Shown: one piece after another, positions 26,341-34,816 of the stretch
How positions within the stretch are numbered: the stretch's first letter is position 1
Layout of the letters: every line of letters starts with the position of its first letter
From: Nevskia sp.
GTDB lineage: Bacteria; Pseudomonadota; Gammaproteobacteria; Nevskiales; Nevskiaceae
Direction: 5' to 3'
Length of the DNA stretch: 58,022 nt
NCBI GenBank assembly: GCA_028291645.1
Contig: JAQGNU010000207.1
Span: forward strand, 1 to 58,022
Program-made: the position numbers and the translations under genes
Notes under the pieces: model-generated
Told to the model about the DNA's origin: nothing
Seen by the model: only the letters and a program-made list of their open reading frames with translations
Databases searched by the model: none

Positions 26341-27443
26341 TGAGTACAGTCAATCCCACCGTCGGCAGCATCCCGGCCGACAGCAGTAAATCCCGCGCCG
26401 AACGCTTGCGTCTGCCCCTGATGATCGCTGGCGTACTGCTGGTCGCGATCGGCACGCTCTATTTCTGGTTGACCGGCGGCCGTTACATGTCCACCGACGA
26501 CGCCTATGTGCAGGCGGCGCGCGCCTCGATCAGCAGCAATGTCGCCGGTCAGGTTGCGGAAATCGCGGTGCACGACAACCAGCGGGTGCATCGTGGCGAT
26601 CTGCTGTTCCGGCTCGATGATCAGCCCTACGGCATCGCGGTAGAGGAAGCGCAGGCCAAGCTCGGCACCGCACGCCTGGAGATTGTCGCCGGTAAGGCCG
26701 GCTATCGCCAGCAACTCGCCGCTCTGCGCTCGGCGCAGGACACACTGCAGTATCAGGAGCGTGAATACCAGCGCCAGCAGACGCTGCTCGCATCCGGTAT
26801 CTCCTCGCAGATGCAGTTCGACCAGGCGCAGCATGCGCGCGACACCGCGCGACAGCAGGTGGCTTCGAGCCAGCAGCAGGCGGCGAGCGTGTTGGCTGCG
26901 CTCGCCGGCGATGTCGATATCGATCCGGACCAGCATCCCACCGTACGGCAGGCGCAGGCGGCGCTGGATCGGGCCAAGCTCAATCTGAGCTACACCCGCA
27001 TCGTCGCCCCGGACGACGGCATCGTCACCAAGGTCGAACAGCTCCAGGTCGGTGACTACATCAATGCCGCCAACCCGGTGTTCGCGCTGATCTCCAGCCG
27101 CGACGTCTGGGTCGAAGCTAATTTCAAGGAAGACCAGCTCACCCATATGCGCCCCGGCCAGACCGCCACGGTGGCCATCGATACCTATTCCGGCAAGACC
27201 TTCAAGGCGCACGTCATCAGCATCGCGCCCGGCACCGGTTCGCAGTTCTCGGCGCTGCCGCCGGAAAACGCCACCGGCAACTGGGTCAAAGTGGTGCAGC
27301 GCCTGCCGGTGCGGCTGGAGATCGACTCTGTTGAAACCGGACCCGACGCGGAGCTGCCGCTGGGCACCGGGCTCAGCGCGACCGTCGACGTCGACACCGG
27401 CCACCGCCGCAGCCTGTTCGGCTCCTCGCATACCGCGCAGTGA
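26340..27443 (+). CDS. emrA: EmrA/HlyD-type membrane fusion protein of an efflux pump
   Basis: 367 residues. N-terminal cytoplasmic arm, one transmembrane helix (about 24-44, PLMIAGVLLVAIGTLYFWLTGG), then the periplasmic adaptor: barrel/lipoyl half-motif YMSTDDAYVQAARASIS with VAGQVAEIAVHDNQRVHRGD, a long coiled-coil hairpin (about 100-205, Gln-rich), the second lipoyl half (IVAPDDGIVTKVEQLQVGDYI), and beta-barrel blocks (VWVEANFKEDQLTHMRPGQ). It bridges the EmrB transporter to an outer-membrane channel. The start overlaps the preceding stop, and its own stop overlaps the emrB GTG. Confidence 0.93.
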   Translation: MSTVNPTVGSIPADSSKSRAERLRLPLMIAGVLLVAIGTLYFWLTGGRYMSTDDAYVQAARASISSNVAGQVAEIAVHDNQRVHRGDLLFRLDDQPYGIAVEEAQAKLGTARLEIVAGKAGYRQQLAALRSAQDTLQYQEREYQRQQTLLASGISSQMQFDQAQHARDTARQQVASSQQQAASVLAALAGDVDIDPDQHPTVRQAQAALDRAKLNLSYTRIVAPDDGIVTKVEQLQVGDYINAANPVFALISSRDVWVEANFKEDQLTHMRPGQTATVAIDTYSGKTFKAHVISIAPGTGSQFSALPPENATGNWVKVVQRLPVRLEIDSVETGPDAELPLGTGLSATVDVDTGHRRSLFGSSHTAQ

Positions 27444-28981
27444 GTTCAGGCGTGTCTACTACGTCGGCGCCGAACCGGCCTGCTTTGAATCGCGGCATGA
27501 TCACCGCGACGGTGATGCTGACCTCGATCCTGCAGACGCTGGACAACACCATCGCCAACGTCGCGCTGCCGAAGATGCAGGGCTCGCTGTCCGCCACCCA
27601 GGATCAGATGACCTGGGTGCTGACCTCCTACATCGTCGCCGCCGCCATCATGACGCCGCTGACCGGCTGGCTTGCCGGGCAGTTCGGACGCAAGCGGTTG
27701 TTCCTCGCCTCGGTGGTCGGCTTCACCATCACCTCGATGTTCTGCGGCCTGGCGCAGTCGCTGCCGCAGATCGTGCTGTTCCGCTTCCTGCAGGGACTGG
27801 CCGGTGCCGCGCTGGTGCCGATGTCGCAGGCAGTGTTGTTCGACATCAATCCGCCGGAGAACCATGGTAAGGCGATGGCCGCCTGGGGCCAGGGCGTGCT
27901 GCTCGGTCCGATGCTTGGCCCCATCCTCGGCGGCTGGCTTACCGACAGCTACAGCTGGCGCTGGGTGTTCTACATCAATGTGCCGCTGGGCATCCTCGCC
28001 TTCCTCGGCGTACTGGCGTTCCTGCCGGACGGCGACAAACGCCGCTCGCGTTTCGATTTCTTCGGCTTCGCCCTGCTCAGCATCGCCATCGCCGCGTTGC
28101 AGGTGGTGTTGGACCGCGGCCCGCTGAAGGACTGGTTCGGTTCGAACGAGATCTGGATCGAAGCCACCGTGGCCGGGCTGGCCTTCTACCTGTTCGTGGT
28201 GCACAGCGCCACCAGTCCGCATCCCTTCATTCGGCCCGCGCTGTTCAAGGACCGCAACTTCCTCACCGGCAATGTCTTCATCTTCGTCGTCGGCATCGTG
28301 CTGTTCGCCACCCTGGCACTGCTGCCGCCGATGCTGCAGAACCTGATGAATTACCCGGTGTATGAGGCGGGCCTGCTGACCGCGCCGCGCAGCCTCGGCA
28401 CGCTCCTCGCTATGTTCGTCGTTGGCCGCCTGGTGGGGCGGATCGATGCGCGCCTGATCATTGGCCTCGGCTTCGGCCTCACCGCCATCTCGCTGTGGAT
28501 GATGACCCGCTTCGACATCCAGATGAACGGCGTGCCGGTGTTCTGGTCCGGCCTGGTTCAGGGGTTCGGTACCGGTGTCGCCTACGTGCCGATGGCGGCG
28601 ATGACCTTCGCCACCTTGTCGCCCGATCTGCGCAACGAGGGCACCGCTCTGTTCAGCCTGACCCGCAACATCGGTAGCAGTGTCGGCATCTCGGTGGTGC
28701 AGGCCCTGCTGGTCAGCAATACCCAGGTGGTTCACGCCGCGCTGGCCGAACACGTCTCGCCCTACAACCTCGCCGCGCGCAGTCCCGAACTGTTGGCGCA
28801 ACTCTCCAGCCATAGCGGTGGCGCCGTTTTCAATGCCGCGCTGACCGCGCAGGCCACGATGATCGCCTACATCGACGACTTCCAACTGATGTTCATCCTC
28901 ACCCTGCTGGCAATGCCGTTGCTGCTGCTGGTGCGCAGCGCCAGGGCGACCAAGGATGCACCGCAGGTCGCCATCGAGTGA
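27440..28981 (+). CDS. emrB: EmrB/QacA-family (DHA2) multidrug MFS transporter
   Basis: 513 residues beginning with a GTG that overlaps the emrA stop (GTGA). Fourteen predicted helices, with DHA2 signatures: LDNTIANVALP in TM1, WVLTSYIVAAA, GWLAGQFGRKRLF (motif A), RFLQGLAGAALVP, and GPMLGPILGGWLTDSYSWRWVFYINVP (motif C region, quoted as the block around residues 155-182). It is a proton-driven exporter of amphipathic drugs from the inner membrane, working with EmrA and an outer-membrane factor. Followed 7 nt later by the NodT-like gene. Confidence 0.94.
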   Translation: MSSGVSTTSAPNRPALNRGMITATVMLTSILQTLDNTIANVALPKMQGSLSATQDQMTWVLTSYIVAAAIMTPLTGWLAGQFGRKRLFLASVVGFTITSMFCGLAQSLPQIVLFRFLQGLAGAALVPMSQAVLFDINPPENHGKAMAAWGQGVLLGPMLGPILGGWLTDSYSWRWVFYINVPLGILAFLGVLAFLPDGDKRRSRFDFFGFALLSIAIAALQVVLDRGPLKDWFGSNEIWIEATVAGLAFYLFVVHSATSPHPFIRPALFKDRNFLTGNVFIFVVGIVLFATLALLPPMLQNLMNYPVYEAGLLTAPRSLGTLLAMFVVGRLVGRIDARLIIGLGFGLTAISLWMMTRFDIQMNGVPVFWSGLVQGFGTGVAYVPMAAMTFATLSPDLRNEGTALFSLTRNIGSSVGISVVQALLVSNTQVVHAALAEHVSPYNLAARSPELLAQLSSHSGGAVFNAALTAQATMIAYIDDFQLMFILTLLAMPLLLLVRSARATKDAPQVAIE

Positions 28982-28988
28982 ATCACTG

Positions 28989-30488
28989 ATGAAATCCGCA
29001 ATGAACGCCATCGAAATCCCATCCTCGCGCGGCAGCATTTTGCTGACCGCTGTGCTGCTCGCCGCCTGCACCGTGGGACCGGACTATGTGCGGCCGCCGG
29101 CGCCGGTGACCACCGGCTACACCAGCGAGCCGCTCACCCGCCTGCAGGACGGCAGTGGCCAGCAGCTGAGCCCGGGCGAGAATCCCGGCGTGGACTGGTG
29201 GAACGGATTCCATTCCGCCGCGCTCGACGCAACCATGCAACAAGCGCTGGCTGGCAATCGCGGCCTCGCCGCGGCCGTGGCGACGCTGGCGCAGGCGCGC
29301 GAAACGGCCAACGCCAGCGCCGGCTCGCTCTATCCGCAGGTCGGCCTCGACGCTGGTGCTGGCCGTCAGAAATACGGTGCGCAATTCCTCGGCGCGCAGG
29401 CAGTTCCAGCCTTTACCTATTACTCGGTCGGCCCCAGCGTCAGCTACTTGCTCGACTACACCGGTGGTCAGCGCCGCGCCGTCGAGCAACAACGCGCACT
29501 GGCCGATTACCAGGCCTTTCAGTTACAGGCGGCTCATCTGAGCCTCACCGGCAACGTTGCGCAGCAGGCCCTTGCCATCGCCTCGGCGCGCGCGCAGATC
29601 GCGGCCGTGCAGGAGTTGCTGGATGAAGACCGCAAGAATTTGTCACTGGTGCAGACCGCCTTCGGCGCCGGCTCGGTGACGCGGGTCGACGTGCTCAGCG
29701 CGCAGAGCCAGCTGGCCAACGACCAGACGTTGCTGCCGCCGTTGCGGCAGCAACTCAGCGTCGCGCGTCACGCCTTGGCGATCCTCACCGGCCAGTTGCC
29801 GGCGGACTGGACGCCGCCCGATTTCGATCTGGATCAGTTGCAACTGCCGCAGACCCTGCCGCTGAGCCTGCCTTCGGAACTGGCGCACCGACGGCCGGAT
29901 ATCCTCGCCGCGGAGTCGCAGTTACATGCCGCCACCGCAGCGGTCGGCGTGGCGACCTCAAATCTCTACCCGCAGATCAACCTCACCGCTTCGGCCGGCC
30001 AACAGTCCACTTCCTTGTCGCATCTGTTCGATGCCTCCAGCACCGCCTGGGGCCTGGCTGCTGCGTTCAGCGCGCCGCTGTTCGATGGCGGCACCCTGCG
30101 CGCGCAACGCCGCGGCGCGCAGGGTGCAGCCAGTGCCGCGCTGGCGAATTATCAGCAGACCGTGCTGCTGTCCTTCGGTCAGGTTGCCGATGTACTGACC
30201 GCGCTGGATCACGACGCCGAACAACTGAGCGCGCAGAAAAATGCCCTGGACTCCGCCGAAACCAACCTGGGGCTGACCCGGCAGAGTTACGCCGTCGGCA
30301 ATGTCGGCGTGCTGCAGGTGCTGGACGCGGAACGCCTGTACCAGCAGGCCCGGCTCGGCTACGTCCGCGCCCAGGCGCAGCGCTATCAGGACACCGCGCA
30401 ACTGTTCCTGGCGCTCGGCGGCAGCACCCCGGCGGAAGTCGCAGCGGGGGCCGGCGAATCCCAATCTGAGCCGAGGCCGCAAACGTAG
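28989..30488 (+). CDS. NodT-family outer-membrane efflux lipoprotein
   Basis: 499 residues from ATG 28989 (an upstream in-frame GTG inside emrB is less likely). The signal peptide ends in the lipobox LLAAC, followed by the family hallmark TVGPDYVRPPAP. The rest is the duplicated TolC-fold: long helical repeats, two LAHRRPDILAAE / NLYPQINLTAS-type blocks characteristic of NodT/OprM, and a C-terminal VLDAERLYQQARLGYVRAQAQRYQ helix (about 440-463). It is the outer-membrane channel for the EmrAB-like pump and the last gene of the marR operon. Confidence 0.93.
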   Translation: MKSAMNAIEIPSSRGSILLTAVLLAACTVGPDYVRPPAPVTTGYTSEPLTRLQDGSGQQLSPGENPGVDWWNGFHSAALDATMQQALAGNRGLAAAVATLAQARETANASAGSLYPQVGLDAGAGRQKYGAQFLGAQAVPAFTYYSVGPSVSYLLDYTGGQRRAVEQQRALADYQAFQLQAAHLSLTGNVAQQALAIASARAQIAAVQELLDEDRKNLSLVQTAFGAGSVTRVDVLSAQSQLANDQTLLPPLRQQLSVARHALAILTGQLPADWTPPDFDLDQLQLPQTLPLSLPSELAHRRPDILAAESQLHAATAAVGVATSNLYPQINLTASAGQQSTSLSHLFDASSTAWGLAAAFSAPLFDGGTLRAQRRGAQGAASAALANYQQTVLLSFGQVADVLTALDHDAEQLSAQKNALDSAETNLGLTRQSYAVGNVGVLQVLDAERLYQQARLGYVRAQAQRYQDTAQLFLALGGSTPAEVAAGAGESQSEPRPQT

Positions 30489-30617
30489 AAGAGCCGGAGT
30501 CGAGTTCGATCTTGCGCAGCGGTGTCGGCACGTCGCTGGGTTGGAGCCTAGCGATACGTCGGCTCGCAAGTCTGCAAGATGCACTGCGACCGCAGTCGAC
30601 GGATTGGCATCGATGGC

Positions 30618-30657
30618 CCTCAACAAAAATCCCCGTACTACTTCAGGGGATTGAGGG
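30618..30657 (-). terminator. Rho-independent terminator downstream of tRNA-Glu
   Basis: On the minus strand a 7-bp stem AATCCCC/GGGGATT (30628-30634 with 30646-30652, 11-nt loop) is followed by a run of U (30625-30629). CCCTCAA / TTGAGGG arms (30618-30624, 30651-30657) could extend or compete with it. It lies about 45 nt beyond the tRNA CCA end, as expected for its primary transcript. Confidence 0.65.
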
Positions 30658-30696
30658 CTTGCGTGAACTGGTTACGAACCTCGCCAGACAGCGACC

Positions 30697-30772
30697 TGGC
30701 GCTCCTACCGGGATTCGAACCCGGGTTTAAGCCTTGAGAGGGCTCCGTCCTAGGCCTCTAGACGATAGGAGC
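30697..30772 (-). tRNA. tRNA-Glu (anticodon CTC)
   Basis: Read on the minus strand: acceptor GCTCCTA pairs with TAGGAGC, D arm CGTCTAGAGGCCTAGGAC, anticodon stem GAGCC / GGCTT with loop CT-CTC-AA, T arm CCGGGTTCGAATCCCGG, discriminator G at 30700 and an encoded CCA at 30697-30699. The D-arm sequence is the usual one of bacterial tRNA-Glu. CTC reads GAG, the abundant Glu codon in a GC-rich genome. Folded by eye; total 76 nt with CCA. Confidence 0.95.
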
Positions 30773-30782
30773 TTGCGGCAGC

Positions 30783-30819
30783 GTCGCGTATTATACGGAA
30801 GGCCTGACGAGAAGCGACC
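30783..30819 (-). promoter_or_regulatory. Promoter of tRNA-Glu
   Basis: A perfect -10 TATAAT (30790-30795 on the minus strand) lies 18 nt upstream of the tRNA 5' end and is followed by a GC-rich discriminator, ACGCGACG, as in growth-rate-controlled stable-RNA promoters. The -35 region is poor (GGTCGC or GTCGCT at about 30813-30819). Transcription should start near 30783. Confidence 0.65.
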
Positions 30820-30873
30820 GCGGCCGCCCATGAGTCGCATCGTCGGCAACTCCCAAGCGAAGGAAACACAGTC

Positions 30874-32241
30874 ATCACCGAGCCGATCCGCATTACGCGC
30901 GAGCAGCATCCGATTTCGCGCCGCAATCTCACGCCCGGCACCCTCAAGGTGCTGTATACCCTGAAGGACGCTGGTTTCGAGGCCTATATGGTTGGCGGCG
31001 GCGTGCGCGATCTGCTGGCTGGCCTGGAGCCGAAGGATTTCGATATCGCCACCAGCGCGCACCCGGAGCAGATCAAGCGATTGTTCCGCTCCTGCCGCCT
31101 GGTCGGGCGCCGCTTCCTGATCGCGCATGTACGCTTCGGCGACGAGATTGCCGAGGTCACCACGTTTCGCGGCCCGATCACCGACAGCCACGAGCGCGAC
31201 GAAACCGGCCGCATTCTGTCCGACAACGTCTACGGCACGCTTGAAGCCGACGCCTTCCGGCGCGACTTCACCATCAATGCGCTGTATTACGACATCCGCG
31301 ATTTCTCGATCGTCGATTTCGCCGGCGGCGTCGAGGACATGCGTCTGCGGCGTCTGCGTCTGATCGGCGATCCGGAACTGCGTTATCGCGAAGATCCGGT
31401 GCGCATGCTGCGCGCGGTGCGTATCGCCAATAAGCTCAAGTTCGATATCGATCCGGCCAGCGCCGAGCCGATTCCGCGGCTGGCATCGCTGTTGCGCGAG
31501 ATTCCGCCGGCGCGACTGTTCGACGAACTGCTGAAAATTTTCCTGAGCCGCGACGCCTCGGCCAACCTGGATGGCCTGCGCCGCTACGGTTTGTTTTCGC
31601 ATCTGCTGCCGCTGACCGATGAGGCGCTGGAATCCGATCCGGGTGCTGCGGCGCTGGTACATCGCGCGCTGCTCAACACCACCGACCGCATCATTCGCGG
31701 CCAGCCGGTGACGCCGGCATTTCTGTTTGCCGCGCTGCTGTGGCCGGCGTATGCCAAGCGCGTCGAACAGATCGCGCGCGAGCAGGGCCATGCACCGGCG
31801 ATCGCGCAGGTGCAGGCAGCCGAAGAGGTGATCGCGCATCAGCAGTTGCGCATCGCGATTCCCAAACGCTTCTCGATGCCGATGCGCGAAATCTGGGCAC
31901 TGCAACCGCGCTTCGCCAATCGTAGCGGTGGTCGCGCCAAGCGCCTGCTGACGCATCCGCGTTTCCGCGCAGCCTATGATTTCCTGCTGCTGCGTGCGCA
32001 CGCCGGTGAGCCGGGTGCCGCGGAACTGGCCGATTGGTGGACACAGGCGCAAGTCGGCGATCCGGCCGCGCTGCCGCTGCCGCCGGAAACCGACGGCAGC
32101 GAAGCGCCTGAGGCTGGCGCGCCGGCACCACGCAAGAAGCGGCGCCGTCGCGGCGGTCGCAATCGCCGCAACGGCGGTGAGCAGACGGCAGGCGGCGCCG
32201 AATCTGACGTCAATGATGCAGGCCCGTCGGCCGACGCTTGA
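30874..32241 (+). CDS. pcnB: Poly(A) polymerase I with an inferred ATC start
   Basis: 455 residues if it begins at ATC 30874. Conserved PcnB sequence (EQHPISRRNLTPGTLKVLYTL) extends upstream of the first standard start (GTG 30949, inside that block), and no ATG, GTG or TTG occurs in frame between the stop at 30805 and 30949. AGGAA at 30861-30865, 8 nt before ATC, points to that codon; ATT 30892 is the alternative. Escherichia coli pcnB is known to start at AUU, which limits its expression. Domains: VGGGVRDLL, KDFDIAT (catalytic Asp pair), RRDFTINAL, REDPVRMLRAVR, and a C-terminal Arg-rich tail. The enzyme adds 3' poly(A) tails that promote RNA decay. Divergent from tRNA-Glu; folK follows. Confidence 0.93.
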   Translation: MTEPIRITREQHPISRRNLTPGTLKVLYTLKDAGFEAYMVGGGVRDLLAGLEPKDFDIATSAHPEQIKRLFRSCRLVGRRFLIAHVRFGDEIAEVTTFRGPITDSHERDETGRILSDNVYGTLEADAFRRDFTINALYYDIRDFSIVDFAGGVEDMRLRRLRLIGDPELRYREDPVRMLRAVRIANKLKFDIDPASAEPIPRLASLLREIPPARLFDELLKIFLSRDASANLDGLRRYGLFSHLLPLTDEALESDPGAAALVHRALLNTTDRIIRGQPVTPAFLFAALLWPAYAKRVEQIAREQGHAPAIAQVQAAEEVIAHQQLRIAIPKRFSMPMREIWALQPRFANRSGGRAKRLLTHPRFRAAYDFLLLRAHAGEPGAAELADWWTQAQVGDPAALPLPPETDGSEAPEAGAPAPRKKRRRRGGRNRRNGGEQTAGGAESDVNDAGPSADA

Positions 32242-32280
32242 GTCGGTAAAGCAGCGCGGCGCCTGCGCCGGGCGTGCGCG

Positions 32281-32763
32281 ATGACTGCCGCCTACATCGG
32301 TCTCGGTGCCAATCTCGGCGATCCGCCGGCGCAATTGCGCGTAGCACTCGATCGCATTGCGCAATCGCCCGGCATCGTACTGGGGCCGGTTTCGCGCTTT
32401 TATCGCAGTGCGCCGCTCGGCCCGGCCGGGCAGTCCGACTATTGCAATGCGGTCTGCGCGGTCGATACCCAGCTCAGCGCCGATGCGCTGCTGAGCGTGC
32501 TGCAGGGTATCGAAGCCGCGGCCGGACGCGTGCGCGGCGAACGTTGGGGACCACGGGTGCTGGATCTCGACCTGCTGTGGGTGGACGGCGTCGTCTCAAA
32601 TACCGCGCGGCTGAGCCTGCCACATCCGCAGCTGCATCTGCGCGCTTTCGTGCTGGTGCCGCTGGCGGAACTCGCGCCGCAATTGCAGCTGCCGGGCCTG
32701 GGCCGCGTCGAACAGCTGGCGGCGGCAATCGATCGTTCGGGGCTGCGTCTCGCAAGCGACTAA
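32281..32763 (+). CDS. folK: 2-amino-4-hydroxy-6-hydroxymethyldihydropteridine pyrophosphokinase
   Basis: 160 residues. HPPK activates the pterin for folate synthesis. Conserved blocks are YIGLGANLGDP, the pterin-binding SRFYRSAPLGPAGQSDYCNAV, and the signature RWGPRVLDLDLLW with the two Mg-binding Asp; LPHPQLHLRAFVLVPL closes the active site. The order pcnB-folK-panB is common in Gammaproteobacteria; 39 nt separate it from pcnB. Confidence 0.96.
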   Translation: MTAAYIGLGANLGDPPAQLRVALDRIAQSPGIVLGPVSRFYRSAPLGPAGQSDYCNAVCAVDTQLSADALLSVLQGIEAAAGRVRGERWGPRVLDLDLLWVDGVVSNTARLSLPHPQLHLRAFVLVPLAELAPQLQLPGLGRVEQLAAAIDRSGLRLASD

Positions 32764-32779
32764 ATCTTACGGAGACGGC

Positions 32780-32919
32780 TTGCGTTGGCGTGCGGGATCG
32801 CTACACTCGGCGCAGCAATGCCGTGGTCACAATTTACGGCGAACAGGGCGCATGTCTTTGTGGGCCGCCCGCGGGACTCTTAAATCTCGATGCCGGGTGC
32901 ATGTCTTAGTGGGCCGCCC
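32780..32919 (+). promoter_or_regulatory. panB leader: promoter and two conserved tandem hairpins
   Basis: TTGCGT (32780-32785) and TACACT (32802-32807) with a 16-bp spacer form a plausible promoter. Downstream are two 25-nt units at 32846-32870 and 32895-32919 (49-nt period). Each starts GGG(C/T)G and ends CGCCC, giving a 5-bp stem, with a strongly conserved interior ATGTCTT..TGGGC. The same pair precedes panD. At the fourth base C or T faces an invariant G, so pairing (C-G or U-G) is kept. The Rfam pan motif is also a tandem stem-loop upstream of pan genes; I cannot confirm from memory that this is the same. Probable cis-regulator of pantothenate synthesis. Confidence 0.65.
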
Positions 32920-32947
32920 AGGTCATCCCTCAAACAGGAATGATTCC

Positions 32948-33022
32948 ATGCAACTGACCGTAATACGGTGCAGCCAACAGTCACCGTGCGCCGCCGATGC
33001 TGCGGCGGGAATGCACGTATGA
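32948..33022 (+). CDS. 24-codon leader ORF, apparently derived from the start of panD and coupled to panB
   Basis: ATG 32948 has AGGAA 7 nt upstream and lies exactly 28 nt after the second leader hairpin, the same distance as the panD ATG from its hairpin. The peptide begins MQLTVIRCSQQSP; panD begins [13 protein letters not shown]. Its first 12 bases, ATGCAACTGACC, are identical to panD. The stop TGA overlaps the panB ATG (ATGA), so panB translation is likely coupled to it. It looks like a duplicated panD leader plus start, now a leader peptide. Confidence 0.6.
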   Translation: MQLTVIRCSQQSPCAADAAAGMHV

Positions 33023-33846
33023 GCGCAACCGCCAAACCCAGTTCCGCGGTACAGATCTCGGAGCTGCGCCGGATGCGCGCGGCCGGCGAAAAAATCGCCT
33101 GCCTGACCTGCTACGACGCCAGCTTCGCCTTGATCGAAGATCGCGCCGGCGTCGACCTGGTGCTGATCGGTGATTCACTCGGCATGGTGATTCAGGGCCG
33201 CACGACCACCACCGCAGTCACGGTCGCCGATATCGAATACCACAGCCGCTGCGTCGCGCCGTATCTGCAGCGCGCCTTCCTGGTGGCCGATCTACCGTTC
33301 CTGTCGTTCGCCACGCGCGAACGCGCGCTCGATGCCTCGCAGCGACTGATGCAGGGCGGCGGCGCCAAGATGGTCAAGCTCGAAGGCGGCCGCGAGCAGG
33401 CCGATATCGTCGAGTACCTGTCGGTGCGCGGCGTGCCGGTGTGTGCACATCTGGGCTTGCAGCCGCAGCTGATTCACAAGGTCGGCGCATTCAAGGTGCA
33501 GGGTCGCGAGGAAGCGCAGGCCGAAGCCATGGTGCACGACGCCCGCGTGCTGGAAGACGCCGGCGCCGATCTGCTGCTGCTCGAATGCGTGCCCTCGGCG
33601 CTGGCCAAGCGCATCACCGACGCGGCGCAGGTGCCGGTGATCGGCATCGGTGCCGGGCCCGACGTCAGCGGCCAGATCCTGGTGCTGCACGACATCCTCG
33701 GCATCTCGCCGGCGCTGTCGCACGGCCGCATTCCGCGCTTCGTGAAGAATTTCTTGAAGGGCGCGGACGACATCGAAGCGGCGATCCGCGCCTATGTCGC
33801 GGCGGTCAAGAGCGGTGCCTATCCGGCACCCGAGCATTGCTTCTAG
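33019..33846 (+). CDS. panB: 3-methyl-2-oxobutanoate hydroxymethyltransferase (ketopantoate hydroxymethyltransferase)
   Basis: 275 residues from ATG 33019; GGCGGGA lies upstream and the start overlaps the stop of the leader ORF. PanB transfers a hydroxymethyl group from methylene-THF to 2-oxoisovalerate, the first committed step of pantothenate synthesis. Visible: CLTCYDASFA, the Mg-binding LIGDSLGMVIQG, VKLEGG, PVCAHLGLQPQ and the IGAGPDVSGQILVLHD block. A TIM barrel, decameric, cytoplasmic. panC follows 60 nt downstream on the same strand. Confidence 0.97.
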   Translation: MSATAKPSSAVQISELRRMRAAGEKIACLTCYDASFALIEDRAGVDLVLIGDSLGMVIQGRTTTTAVTVADIEYHSRCVAPYLQRAFLVADLPFLSFATRERALDASQRLMQGGGAKMVKLEGGREQADIVEYLSVRGVPVCAHLGLQPQLIHKVGAFKVQGREEAQAEAMVHDARVLEDAGADLLLLECVPSALAKRITDAAQVPVIGIGAGPDVSGQILVLHDILGISPALSHGRIPRFVKNFLKGADDIEAAIRAYVAAVKSGAYPAPEHCF

Positions 33847-33906
33847 CCGGATCGGTTGCTCGCATGTGGCAATGGGTATTGAGCCAAGTTGGCGGAGTCC
33901 GCGCTG

Positions 33907-34764
33907 ATGCGCATCGTCCATAGCATCGCCGATCTCGAGCGCGAGTTGCAGCAGCGGCGTGGCGCTGCCGAGTCGATCGCGCTGGTGCCGACGCTGGGCA
34001 ATCTGCACGCCGGCCACGTCAGCCTGATCCGTCGCGCGCGCGCGCTGGCGCGGTGCGTAGTGGTCAGCGTGTTCGTCAATCCGCTGCAGTTCGGGCCGAA
34101 CGACGACTTCGAGCGCTACCCGCGTACGCTCGATGCCGATGCCAGGCTGATCGAAGCCGAAGGCGTCCAGCTGCTGTTTGCGCCGACCGTGGCCGACATG
34201 TATCCGGGCGGCTATCCGCCGGCGACCTCCGTGCAGGTCGCCGGCGCGCTCGACAGCGTGCTCGAAGGCGAATTCCGTCCGGGCCACTTCGCCGGCGTCG
34301 CCACCGTCGTCAACATCCTGTTCAACCGCGTGCGCCCCGACGTCGCCGTGTTCGGCGAGAAGGATTACCAGCAGCTGGCGGTGATTCGCCGCATGGTGGT
34401 CGACCTGGGGTTGTCGGTGCGGATCGAAGGCAGCCCGACGCTGCGCGACGCCGACGGGCTCGCGCTGAGTTCGCGTAACCAGTATCTGCAGCCGGCGGAG
34501 CGTGCACTGGCGCCGCAGCTGCAGGCCGTACTGCGCACCATCGCGCAGGGTCTGCGCGATGGCCGGCGCGATTTCGACACGCTTTGCGCGCAGCCCTATG
34601 CCCAGTTGCAGGAATCGGGCTTCCGTCCGCAATATCTGGCCGTGCGGGCGCCCGATCTGAGTCCGCCGGATGCGTCTGCGCGGCGCTTCGTGGTGCTGGC
34701 AGCGGCCTATCTCGGCAATACGCGCCTGATCGACAATCTGAGCGTGAATCTCGACGTGCAATAG
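33907..34764 (+). CDS. panC: Pantothenate synthetase
   Basis: 285 residues from ATG 33907, preceded by GGCGGAG. PanC joins pantoate and beta-alanine using ATP. It has the nucleotidyl-transferase HxGH signature LHAGH within VPTLGNLHAGHVSLI (Leu where most have Met), FVNPLQFGPNDDFERYPR, GEKDYQQLAVIRRMV, and the KMSKS-like SSRN. A TTG 18 nt upstream is also open but less likely. It forms a unit with panB; panD is transcribed separately 223 nt on. Confidence 0.97.
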   Translation: MRIVHSIADLERELQQRRGAAESIALVPTLGNLHAGHVSLIRRARALARCVVVSVFVNPLQFGPNDDFERYPRTLDADARLIEAEGVQLLFAPTVADMYPGGYPPATSVQVAGALDSVLEGEFRPGHFAGVATVVNILFNRVRPDVAVFGEKDYQQLAVIRRMVVDLGLSVRIEGSPTLRDADGLALSSRNQYLQPAERALAPQLQAVLRTIAQGLRDGRRDFDTLCAQPYAQLQESGFRPQYLAVRAPDLSPPDASARRFVVLAAAYLGNTRLIDNLSVNLDVQ

Positions 34765-34791
34765 GGGCTTGCAGGACCTTCCTGCAGCCCC
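34764..34791 (+). terminator. Hairpin at the panC 3' end, possible terminator
   Basis: A 12-bp stem GGGGCT-GCAGGA / TCCTGCAGCCCC with one bulged T begins at the last base of the panC stop. No U run follows (the next bases are A-rich), so it may be a 3' stabilising stem or a weak terminator separating panBC from the panD promoter. Confidence 0.45.
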
Positions 34792-34816
34792 AAGATATAA
34801 GCTAAGAAAAAACCGG

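Noticed and set aside
30734..30964. 76-codon plus-strand frame with an ATG at 30830 ahead of pcnB
   Set aside because: Its frame differs from pcnB, it crosses the tRNA promoter and has no conserved residues; it does not provide the missing pcnB start.
33292..34761. 489-codon minus-strand frame opposite panB and panC
   Set aside because: Shadow of well-conserved panB/panC; low-complexity composition.
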